From positions 1 to 20,330 of the forward strand of contig CAJNOQ010003413.1 of assembly GCA_905250885.1 (NCBI GenBank): a DNA stretch of 20,330 nt, written 5' to 3'. Both the position numbers and the translations under genes were made by a program. The notes beneath the pieces were generated by a model, which saw only the letters and a list, made by a program, of their open reading frames with translations, had not been told where the DNA came from and made no database searches. This stretch comes from Didymodactylos carnosus. Lineage: Eukaryota; Rotifera; Eurotatoria; Philodinida; Philodinidae. Below are positions 9,352 through 20,330 of the stretch, in pieces. Position 1 is the first letter of the stretch, and each line of letters begins with the position of its first letter.

Positions 9352-10642
9352 ATGTCTATACAGTCATCAAACCCACCTAAACGAAAAGAAATCTATAAAT
9401 ACGAGGCGCCATGGATGGTGTACGGAATGAATTGGTCCATACGGCCAGACAAACGTTTTCGTTTAGCTCTTGGCTCATTTGTAGAAGAATACAATAACAA
9501 GGTAGTAAAATGACTTTGCGAGGAATGAAGAGTATGATAAATGATTTATCATCATATATGATATTTCCTATCTTAGGTTCAAATCGTTTCATTAGATGAA
9601 GAAACATCCGAGTTTATACCACGCTCAATATTTGAACATCCATATCCAACGACAAAACTTATGTGGATTCCCGATACGGTATAAAATGGTTCACGCTACT
9701 AGATCAAAAAAGGAATACAGATTTATATTTTTCTTCCTTTCAGAAGGGCGTTTTTCCTGATCTATTAGCCACCAGTGGCGATTATTTGAGAGTATGGCGT
9801 ACAAGTGACAATGAAACCAGACTGGAATGTTTACTAAACAATGTGCGTCTAGATTTAGAAACCTTGAAACCTTTCTTGCATTTTCTTGTTTGATTTTAGA
9901 ACAAGAACTCTGATTTTTGTGCACCATTAACATCATTTGATTGGAACGAAGTTGATCCAAATCTTATCGGAACATCAAGTATCGATACAACGTGTACAAT
10001 ATGGGGCTTAGAAGTGAGTATTTTCAAAATTAGAAGCGGGCAGTTTATTAACAAAAATTGTTTTAGACCGGACAAGTTATTGGTCGTGTTAATCCTGTTA
10101 GTGGCCATGTTCGTACACAATTGATAGCACATGACAAAGAAGTGTACGATATAGCATTTAGTCGTGGTGGTGGTGGTCGAGATATGTTTGCGTCAGTTGG
10201 CGCCGATGGATCTGTTCGAATGTTTGATTTGAGACATCTAGAGCATTCTACAATAATCTATGAAGATCCCGCCCATCATTCATTATTAAGGTTGGCATGG
10301 AATAAACAAGATCCAAATTATTTAGCAACGTTTGCTATTGACTCAATGGAAGTGATTATACTTGATGTGAGAATTCCATGTACACCCGTCGCACGTTTGA
10401 ATAATCATCGTTCGTGCGTGAACGGTATTGCCTGGGCACCACATAGTGCGTGTCATATTTGTACGGCAGGAGATGATCGTCAAGCATTAATATGGGATAT
10501 TCAGCAGATGCCACGTCAAATAGAAGATCCAATATTAGCCTATTCAGCAGAAGGTGAAATTAATCAAGTCCAATGGAGCTCAACGCAACCAGATTGGATT
10601 GCTATTTGTTTTAATAATAATCTCGAAATACTTCGTGTATGA
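9352..10642 (+). CDS. DCAF7: DDB1- and CUL4-associated factor 7 (WD40 scaffold, WDR68/HAN11)
   Basis: Five exons, 9352-9501, 9577-9678, 9744-9842, 9900-10013 and 10067-10642, are all joined in phase 0 by introns of 75, 65, 57 and 53 bp and give 346 residues, close to the 342 of the human protein. Characteristic stretches follow in order: [139 protein letters not shown] and a C-terminal [14 protein letters not shown]. The family is a seven-bladed WD40 propeller that scaffolds DYRK1A and HIPK2 kinases and serves as a DDB1-CUL4 adaptor; plant AN11/TTG1 are relatives. The sequence is extremely conserved with no break. The first ATG follows a splice acceptor by 18 bases. The third intron has a weaker GTGCGT donor, confirmed by protein continuity (LLNN-NKNS). 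Confidence 0.97.
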
Positions 10643-11561
10643 GACTTTTCTACAAAAGGAACCTCTCTTTCTACTTGGTTTACGTTTGTTTTACTTCGAC
10701 TTTCCCTATGTGAATATATCTTAAAATCTTTGATTTGGTGTATTTTTATAGCAACTTCTCTTTTAAAGAGTTCCACTTTAAAATTACTTCTTTAGTCAGC
10801 TTGGGGCAGAATTCCCCAGACAGGCAATCACTTTTTGTTTAGCAATGTATTTGCCAAAAGTCAGCCTATATTCTGTTCGACTCTTTCAGTTAACTATGAA
10901 GGATAAATGTTTCATGTAGGAAATGATTATTTTGTACGGATAAATGTTTTTATCGCTAAATGCGCCTTGCTTTGTTTTAGTTTTTACTTTGTCTGTAAAA
11001 TATATAAGCGAGTTTTTTATCTTTGTAAGATCTCTTCTCGTTCGCATTTACAATGCCTGTTTTTGTGTCGTCTTCTTGACGGTAGAATAGTTGAAACATA
11101 CCGAGATCGATTCATTTTATATTCTGTCGTGTGTCGGTTGTTCTGTCATTATTATTCTATCTGTGTACGCGCGTACATTTTGTAAATACACATTGTCAAA
11201 GACAAACTATTTGCTTAAACGCATTTTCTTAAATCGGCCTTTTTGAAATGAATTATTCTCTTTCAGATCTTTTGGACGAGAGTTTAACAATTAAAAGAAG
11301 TTGGTGTGATGTCTTCTTTGTACCTATGTTTATTGTAAAAAGGAATAAGAATGCCTGTTCAGGATTCGGAATAACTATCTGAAAGGGTCCATGTATAACA
11401 GAAAATTTCTCCGTTGAACCATCTATCTCGTCCTTTGTTCCTCCTACTTTACAGAATGTTAAATTATTATCTGAACACTACACTGACTTTTTTTCTACAT
11501 TTCAGAACGCTGTAAATCAAATATCTGCACTTCGTTTATCTTTTTGCTGCTCAATTAATTG
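10643..11561. other. DCAF7-H4 intergenic region
   Basis: No gene is visible; it should contain the DCAF7 3'UTR and the promoter of the first H4. I see no canonical AATAAA close to the DCAF7 stop. Noticeable points are a TATATAAG motif (11001-11008), a 14-bp perfect palindrome TGTACGCGCGTACA (11164-11177), and a strong acceptor TTTTCTACATTTCAG (AG at 11504-11505) 56 bases before the H4 ATG. The 92-codon frame at 10907-11185 is rich in Phe, Cys and Tyr, as expected from T-rich noncoding DNA. Confidence 0.5.
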
Positions 11562-13765
<2,204 letters not shown>

Positions 13766-14993
13766 ACAACGAGCAAAACATTCTTTCAACATAGAACTTG
13801 CCTTTCTTCTTGCTTCGAAATTTATCATAGTAGTTCCGTTGTATTCATGGCTTTTTTTGTGTGATCAAGAACTCGTATGCATTCGTTTTCATGACATTTG
13901 ACCTTTACTGTAGCAAAATAACGTACTTCATTTGCTATTCGCGATTATCTCTCTCTTTCTGTATATATTACTTTTGTGTTTGATGTTGTAATTAATAAAC
14001 AAATTTAGTTTAATCATGAAGAATTTTGAATTGAGTAAGGTTTTTGATTGAAAAGAAAAACTACAAGCTCAGCTTATAAATACAAGAACGGTTTATAGGC
14101 ACAAATGAATTTTGTTACCACTGTATGAAAAGGCTCGAGCATCATCGTGCAAACGTTTTCCAATTCAGCCAAACTGAAGATCCGACTTTTATCTGCTGTA
14201 GTTTTAAGAGATTGCTGTTCGAAGAAAACAGCAGACATTAAAAATGTATTGAATGTTTGAATTTAAAATAGTAGGATTCTGTATGCTCTGTTTTACTATG
14301 GTAGAACTTAGAAATTTTGCAAAAATCTCTCAAATCTGCGTTCTTTCCTCCTCGCGGCAAGTGCGTATTATTAATTTGAAAGCCTATGCACTTCGCAAAA
14401 TCGAATCGAAAAATTTTGTTTGCTGTATTTGTCTAATTTCAGCAATAGAAGTTCAGCAATAAACGCATTGGCTGAAAACAAGAAGACAATTAAGAGTTGA
14501 AAATTAAGGATTAAAAGATGAATAAAGACATGCGTAATCAATTTTTTTCCAACTCTATAAAATGTAACAGTAAAGGATGAATAGACATGTTCATGGGAAA
14601 CAAAAGAGTTTTATTTATCTTTCATGATTCCAGATATTTTCCTTACAAACCGAACTTATAATCGGAGGACCAAAAGGAAACAATTTTCTATAAGACACAA
14701 ATAACGTGTTGGGATAACTAAATTAATCGTTGATTTTTCTTACTATCTAAATAAACACCAGCAACGGTTTTGTGATATGAATATTGTTATGACATTTCTG
14801 AAATTAAAGTGGAATGAACATTTCTTAATAAGTAAAGAAACACAAATACGATCAAATCGCCATTGATCTATTAGTAATGTCGAAGACCACTGCGCCTGTC
14901 ATTTAGAATCTTAAGAAAATTAATAATTAGACTAAGAAACTTGCTAGAGAAACTATTATTCCCTTGACTTTAGTCTAGGGTCTTACAAAATGG

Positions 14994-15584
14994 TTGTCTG
15001 TGTGTGTGCAAAATACGGAAAAATGGCTGTCGGATATTCTATGGATAAGCGAATCACAAGAGAGAAAAGTACAAAATTATTGTTTACACAAAACAAAAGA
15101 GAAAATCTTCAAAGAGATGACTGAAAAAATAATTACTGATGCAGAGAAAAACAAACTAAGCAAACGTTTCTGTAGTTGGGAGATATATGTCGCCAGAAAT
15201 CAGTGCATTTTGATAACAGAAAAAAAAGTCATGTACGGATAATAAAACTTACACCCAGAATATCATGGCGAATCGATCAGAAATACTTGGAGCCTCCCTT
15301 CGGATCTTCAACAGAGGTCCAGAAAACTTTTTAGCGTTATATTCGGGCACATCCATTCTGGTCCGCTTAGTTTATACGGACATTACATACAATAGAATCC
15401 CATATTTGTTCGCAAAAAAAGTTATATTCTACATGCCTGTTTAGGGATGTCACGTGTTGACCTCTTTTACAATGAAGCAACTTTGGCCTTGTTTTTCGCT
15501 ACATCTATAGAGTTAGCATCGACGTTTAATATACCATACGAAGAAGTAGCTCGAGTAGTATCAGTGCTGATACTCAAAACGTAG
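14994..15584 (+). pseudogene. Possible gene relic, unidentified
   Basis: Three adjoining open stretches lie in a patch that looks less AT-rich than its surroundings. The first, 14994-15242, is 82 codons, lysine- and glutamate-rich, and lacks a clean ATG near its start. The second, 15265-15444, is 59 codons beginning MANRSEILGASLRIF, overlapped by a second open frame at 15252-15395 that reads HPEYHGESIRNTWSLPSDLQ. The third, 15447-15584, is 45 codons beginning MSRVDLFYNEATLALFFATS. No single frame or splice model unites them and I recognise no family. It could be a decayed gene, exons of an unrecognised gene, or chance. Confidence 0.25.
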
Positions 15585-16070
15585 CCTACTACATGTAAAA
15601 GCGCAGGCCAAGTGTCACAAAATGGCCAAAAATGAAAAAAGGGCACTTAGTATTTCACCTCTGCTGAAGGCAAAACAAAACAAAAAAGTTCCTACACTAT
15701 AGATAAGAATGAAGCTAAATAAAAGAGCTGCTTAATCCAACGAAAAAAGAACAAGGTCGATTGTACGTTTTTCTTTGAGTACGAAGCCCATCTTCGAACG
15801 ACCTATTTTAAAAATAGCCATATTTCTGGTCTCCCAGCACAAACAGTTTTCAGGAAAATTTTTTTCTTTTTCTCTCGTTTGTAGTACTCTTCGAGCTCTA
15901 CAAAATGACAACAAAGATATTTCTGGTCCGTTTCCTTTTCACTCTCTTTTCTCGATCAGCAAAATCAAAAATATAAATTACTTTTTTCAGTATTTTTGTT
16001 AGGAGAGTAAAAGTCATTTTTCTCGGATTCCGTATCAGCTGTGAAGACAATAAAAACATTTTCTTACATA

Positions 16071-16363
16071 TTACATATTCGGACCTATAACGGAAACGTT
16101 TTCCAAAATGAGCGATATTTCAGATGGATCTAAACTGGTTGAGATGTCGTTCGAAACAAAAGTGAAGCGTAGACGAGCGCTACTTGTATTTTTAAGAAAA
16201 AAAAATGGGGTACCTTACATCCTCCATAAAGGTGAAGAAAAGTCATCACCAAATCGCCATCAACGTCAAAAAATGTAGAATCTGGCGCTTCACCCTCTAT
16301 ATAAATTATAGTAAAATCACCATTGTATACTTTTTCCTCCGATAAGAGTATAGATCTATAAAA
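16071..16363 (-). CDS. Possible 3' exons of an unidentified minus-strand gene
   Basis: After an acceptor GACGAGACAG (ends 16364), a minus-strand frame reads FYRSILLSEEKVYNGDFTII and on through DSTFFDVDGDLVMTFLHLYG to a GTAAGG donor (exon 16363-16219). Joining to the acceptor CCAGTTTAG at 16130 keeps the frame and adds PSEISLILENVSVIGPNM before TAA (16073-16071). The amino-acid mix looks protein-like, but no start codon or upstream exon was found and the family is unknown. The plus strand is also open here (16108-16278, 56 residues, beginning MSDISDGSKLVEMSF), so strand assignment is uncertain. Confidence 0.25.
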
Positions 16364-16851
16364 CTGTCTCGTCTAGGCAACAAACTAAAGTAATTTTTTA
16401 AAGCTATTATAATATTAAGGTTTATTTCATAACGAAAGTTACTTATATATTATCAAACGACAAACTAGCTCATTGATTAGTTGGTGCAAAGCAGATTATG
16501 ATTCGCTCAAAAAGCTGCATGATTCGTTTCGGTAAAACGCTGTAATATAATGCTTGCCAAATGAAAATGGAATGCTATCAAAACGAAAGTGTATCAATGA
16601 AAATGATTATATTACCAATTTTGTTCAAGTTCTAAGTCTATATACTCTTATTAGAGGTTTTAGAAGTGGAGTACATGAAGGTAGTACATTCGAATCATTA
16701 TGTAAGGTTTTTGTTCGTTCAGATCAACATTTAATTTGTGTTTTTTTTCTACTCAGTTCACTCTTATTAATGTGGAAAACAAGATATCATTCTCTTTTAT
16801 GTTTTTTTTCTATTTCACTTCAGATTTAGTGCTCTATCTTTATTTTCAAAC

Positions 16852-18274
16852 ATGTCTAGCAGGTACAGTTCTTACTTAAGTCAATGAAGTGTATATATAT
16901 ATGTAATTAAGTTTGTCTCCCTCTAGTGTGACAAAAATGGATGTAACAACGTCATCAAGTACCGTAACAAAAACATTAAAAAAAGATGGAACAGATGCTA
17001 AAAAGATTCCAAAAGTACCTGAAGTACTTTTAAAACGACGAAAGCATTTTGCTGATTTGAAAGCAAAACGTTTACGAACACAAGTTCAAACAAAAAGAGT
17101 AAGAAGAGAAAAACAACTCGAGTTGTATTTATCTATTATCGTACTTTATTTTCTATATTTAGAACCAAAAATATAAACGTCTCTTAATATTTAAACGTGC
17201 CGAAAAATATGCTAGTGAATATAATAAAAAAGAACGTGATTTAATCCGTTTGAAACGGGTTGCAAAATCAAGAGGAAATTATCACGTAGCATCTGAACCA
17301 TCGCTAGCATTTGTTATGCGTATTCGAGGGTATGTGATAAACGGTAAAGCGTCAGACGATATGATCATCTTTCTTGTTTATAGTATTCGGGGTGTACATC
17401 CAAGAGTGAAAAAAGTATTACGATTATTTCGTTTACGACAAATAAATAATGGTGTATTTATGAAATTAAATAAAGCCACATTACAAATGTTACGTATTGC
17501 TGAACCGTACATTGCTTGGGGGTAAGAAATGTTTATTTTTTTGTCAATAATATTTTTTTTAAACATCTAATTGCTATGTGGTTTTCTTTCTAGTTATCCA
17601 AATTTAAAATCTGTTCGTGAACTTATTTATAAACGTGGTTTTGGGAAAGTAAACAAAATGCGTATACCATTATCGAACAATGATGTTATTGAAAAATCTC
17701 TCGGTATATTTCATTAAATTAAAATAATAGATTTACTCGATATGCTATGTTTGTTCTAGGCAAACATAATATTATCTGTATCGAAGATTTAGTTCATGAA
17801 GTTTTTACCGTTGGAGAAAGTTTTAAAAAAGCAACTAATTTCTTATGGCCATTCAAACTAAATAATCCAAAAGGTAAGACATAGAAACAATCATGCACTG
17901 TTTTCTTTGGCAAACATTGAGTAAAGTGTGACAACGAGAATAATACAGCGATTAAGTATTCATCATGTTATATCAATGAACAATTCGCCTAAAAGAATTG
18001 AAGTATACGTCTTTTGTACATTCATCTATCACAAAAACAATATATTCCATAATGCTCTATCTATCATATACACTTTGTTTGCCTTTTAATCCACTTTGGA
18101 TAAATAAATACTTATAATTTGTTGGCACTGTGATTTGAGTTTTGTAACATTCTTTTAAGAATTTTATTTTTTTTTATAGGCGGATGGAGAAAGAAAGCCA
18201 ATCATTTTGCTGATGGTGGGGATTTTGGAAATCGTGAAAATTACATCAATCAATTATTGAGAAAGATGGTTTAA
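16852..18274 (+). CDS. RPL7: 60S ribosomal protein L7 (uL30)
   Basis: Seven exons, 16852-16862, 16927-17098, 17163-17329, 17384-17521, 17594-17703, 17760-17873 and 18180-18274, give 268 residues, slightly longer than the 248 of human RPL7. The product starts [13 protein letters not shown]. The basic N-terminal extension includes [20 protein letters not shown]. The uL30 core then reads [76 protein letters not shown] and [20 protein letters not shown], with NREN near the end. Every junction was fixed by GT-AG consensus plus family continuity. Five introns are 54-72 bp; the last is 306 bp. The start lies in an 11-base first exon and was preferred to a frame opening inside intron 1. The protein binds rRNA in the large subunit. 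A poly(A) signal AATAAA lies at 18391-18396. Confidence 0.96.
17874..18179 (+). other. Long last intron of RPL7
   Basis: At 306 bp it is four to six times longer than the other RPL7 introns. Ribosomal protein introns often host snoRNAs, so I looked for C/D boxes (RTGATGA, CTGA) and H/ACA boxes and found no clear set. A short perfect stem (CAATTC-GCCTAAAA-GAATTG, 17981-18000) is present. The host-intron idea stays speculative. Confidence 0.4.
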
Positions 18275-19393
18275 AATCATATTGTTTTGATTTTCATTTC
18301 ACACATAATAAGCATAAAAGAAAAGAAAAAGCAAATTGTTTGTTATTTGTTCATTCGTGGCCATCCGTTTTTATTGTTTTGTTTAAGAAAAATAAAATAA
18401 ATGTCATCATCGAAGGTTATGCATAACCATTTAGCTTCTTGTAAATAGGTATCGGGGACATCAAGGAAACAGATCAAAGAGTGAACCAGAACAACTGACA
18501 ATTTAAAAAGTATAATCTGCCGTTTTTTGTCTAGTTTAATACAACTTTTACACGCGTAGAAAAATGACATCCTTTTCCACTAAAGAGTTTATAACTAGCT
18601 GAGTTCTAACTATTTTATTGGTCAAAATAATTGAATGATTGATCGATTCAACCCTAGTTATAACGCTTAGTCGTAGTTATAACTATCAAACTATTTTTCT
18701 CGTCCTGTAAATTATATAACGACCATTTTGTACGACGAAGTGGACAAGTTTGACAGATAGCCATGTACACGGACACACTTATACGTAGTAAAATGCAATG
18801 AAAAAGTTAGTTATTATTTTTCACAAAAAATGTCTGAGGATGTACTCGAAAACGCAACTGAATATTGAAATAAACACACAGGAGGGCGAAAAACGATTGA
18901 ACATCGTAAATGCGCATGGTAAATACTGTCTAAAATTGTTATAGTACACAAAATTACCTGTCATATATCAACACATTAATGTAGTTATCCATGAATAAAC
19001 TTGTTATTTTTTGTTTGTGAAAAATATTTCCGTATCGATTTTCTTTTTTGAAATATGAATGAAAAAAAGAATGAATGATTCAAAATGAAAACCTTCTCCG
19101 TGAGTACTTCGATATAAATATAAAATTGAAATTTTCTTATTTTTATCTTGAGTTATAATATTAACTTCGGGTTCTATCTATTTCAACCTCTGTTATAACT
19201 TATAAAATCGATCATCTACGGTTGAAGGTTATAACTGAACCAACTGTTTGAGAAATTCTGCCAACTTTTAACTTTTAGTTTTAAACTATTCAGTGGCCTT
19301 TTCTCAACATCGATTTTGTTGTTTGTTTAAAGTGAACAATTCACAGTGGACAATTTTGACTAGGCAAGCGGACATTTAGTTTTAAAGCACTAA
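18275..19393. other. RPL7 3' flank with recurrent GTTATAAC motifs
   Basis: The RPL7 3'UTR ends near AATAAA at 18391-18396. Beyond it there is no gene. The motif GTTATAAC or a close variant recurs at about 18587, 18656, 18675, 19152, 19192 and 19229, including a 12-bp palindrome TAGTTATAACTA at 18674-18685. The minus-strand frame at 18343-18570 is not credible. Confidence 0.5.
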
Positions 19394-19971
19394 CGAGGGA
19401 ACATTCCTAGCTGTCCAATCCCAATTTCTTTCAAACATACATCAATCGATAATCTATATCAAGATAGTAAATAGCCTAAAAGGATTTATCCCTATGGCTC
19501 TTGAAGATCCGGTTTTCCAGAAACTAAAAAAAATAACCGAAACGTTTCTTAATAAAGCATGATTGTAGCCTGGAAATTTCTGATTAAAATGAGACGCTTT
19601 CCAGCTCTACATGACCTTTCTTTGCAAAGTTATAGAATTTACAAGAAAAGCCCTAAATGTTCATTGTCAGCTCAAAGCTACGAAAATAAGAAGAAATCAA
19701 TTTAGGGCTTTTCTTGTAAATCCTATAACTTTGCAAAGAAAGGTCATGTAGAGCTGGGAAACGTCTCATTTTAATCAGAAATTTCCGGGCTTTATTAAGA
19801 AACGTTTCGATTATTTTTTTAGAGTTTCTTGGAAAACTGTTTTTCCAGAAAACCGGGTCTTCAAGAGCCATGGGGATAAATCCTTTTAGGCTATTTACTA
19901 TCTTGATATAGGCTATCGATTGATGTATGTTTGGAAGAAATCGGGATTGGACAGCTGGGAATGTTCCCTCG
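19394..19971. repeat. Large inverted repeat with short loop
   Basis: Left arm 19394-19658 and right arm 19700-19971 are reverse complements over about 265-272 bp, separated by a 41-base loop. By eye I count about 14 substitutions, nearly all transitions, plus an indel of about 18 bp (present only in the right arm, near 19833-19850 on plus) and one of about 11 bp (extra in the left arm near 19560-19570). In about 11 of 14 differences the left arm carries A or T. Read on the minus strand the right arm is open throughout (inside 19653-20096), while the left arm has stops. A transcript would form a very long, nearly perfect hairpin. Confidence 0.9.
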
Positions 19972-20330
19972 TAAGAAAAACTATAAAAATTGTTTTTATA
20001 GGCTTCCGAATGTGCTCTTTCCATTGGCACATTTTTCAAAGTTCCAAAAACCGTTCTTCTGGATTTTCTGAAAAAACAGATACTTTGAAAATCCAAATGT
20101 ACTCAAAATCATGCCAAGTGTCTTGGCAGTTGGTAATTATAAGCCAAGTCACTAAACTTTTGTACTGTTTTGTTGTTGTTCTTTGTAATTTTCGTATTTA
20201 GCGCACAGTGGGCATCCAGGCGGACATTAGGCAAAAAATCGAAGTAACTCTTTTCTCAAATATAAATAGTGTAAAATGTAGCTGTTCAAATTCTCTATCG
20301 AATGGTGTATAAATGTCTATTTTGAAAATG
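19972..20330. other. Right edge, no gene recognised
   Basis: AT-rich sequence with no supported gene. The frames at 19920-20201 (plus) and 19653-20096 (minus) are largely products of the inverted repeat and its flank; the minus one is discussed under findings. Confidence 0.45.

Larger units (their letters stand above)
13766..16851. other. H4-RPL7 gap: mostly noncoding, with weak coding-like patches
   Basis: The first 230 bp are the H4 copy 2 3'UTR. The remainder is AT-rich with no gene that I can name. Small structures include a stem (TCTGCTGT...ACAGCAGA, 14189-14233) and AGTATCAG-TG-CTGATACT (15557-15574). Two patches (14994-15584 on plus, 16071-16363 on minus) have unusually long or protein-like open frames and are listed separately. 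A plus-strand frame at 16554-16829 sits directly in the RPL7 upstream region. The acceptor TTTCACTTCAG (AG 16822-16823) is 28 bases before the RPL7 start. Confidence 0.5.

Noticed and set aside
10907..11185. 92-codon plus-strand frame after DCAF7
   Set aside because: Composition (Phe, Cys, Tyr, Leu) is that of T-rich noncoding DNA, and it carries no domain.
16554..16829. 91-codon plus-strand frame with faint TLDc-like spacing (LIRGFRSGVHEGSTFESLCK)
   Set aside because: The resemblance is only to a loose pattern, there is no usable ATG at the beginning, and it runs into the RPL7 acceptor region.
16913..17176. Alternative RPL7 start giving MSPSSVTK
   Set aside because: That frame begins inside intron 1. 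The 11-base exon at 16852 with GT-AG splicing gives a proper MSSSVTK start.

Overview
The window looks like nuclear DNA of a small-genome metazoan, and a bdelloid rotifer is my best guess. The evidence is AT-rich sequence, mostly 53-72 bp GT-AG introns even inside histone H4 and ribosomal protein genes, proteins very close to animal orthologues, and likely 3' splice acceptors just upstream of every start codon. The taxonomic call is inference, since no rRNA, mitochondrial or spliced-leader gene is present.

Layout. Positions 1-3177 hold no convincing gene but contain a two-tier inverted-repeat element (about 248-1734) and a 64-bp palindrome (1958-2021). From 6144 down to 3178 on the minus strand lies a four-exon gene for a membrane-anchored, synaptotagmin-like protein with one C2 domain; its last two exons are tiny and sit beyond a 1.4-kb intron. 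Positions 6231-8101 are a second two-tier inverted-repeat element. One of its arms carries a 207-bp TTAA-flanked MITE (6280-6486), and the other arm preserves the empty target site.

From 8485 to 18274 five genes lie on the plus strand: RPS25 (8485-8909), DCAF7/WDR68 (9352-10642), two histone H4 genes (11562-12002 and 13325-13765) and RPL7 (16852-18274). The two H4 genes are identical from ATG to stop, both introns included, yet their flanks are unrelated. The H4-RPL7 gap (13766-16851) contains only weak coding-like stretches. Past RPL7 there is AT-rich sequence with repeated GTTATAAC motifs, then a third large inverted repeat (19394-19971) whose arms differ almost only by transitions.

The genes are housekeeping functions (two ribosomal proteins, a nucleosome core histone, a WD40 scaffold) beside one lineage-specific-looking membrane protein. 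Nothing suggests an operon in the bacterial sense or a dedicated multi-gene system. The unusual content is the set of foldback-type repeats, the precise H4 homogenisation and the divergent C2 gene. All exon coordinates were derived by hand from splice consensus and protein-family continuity, without alignment software.
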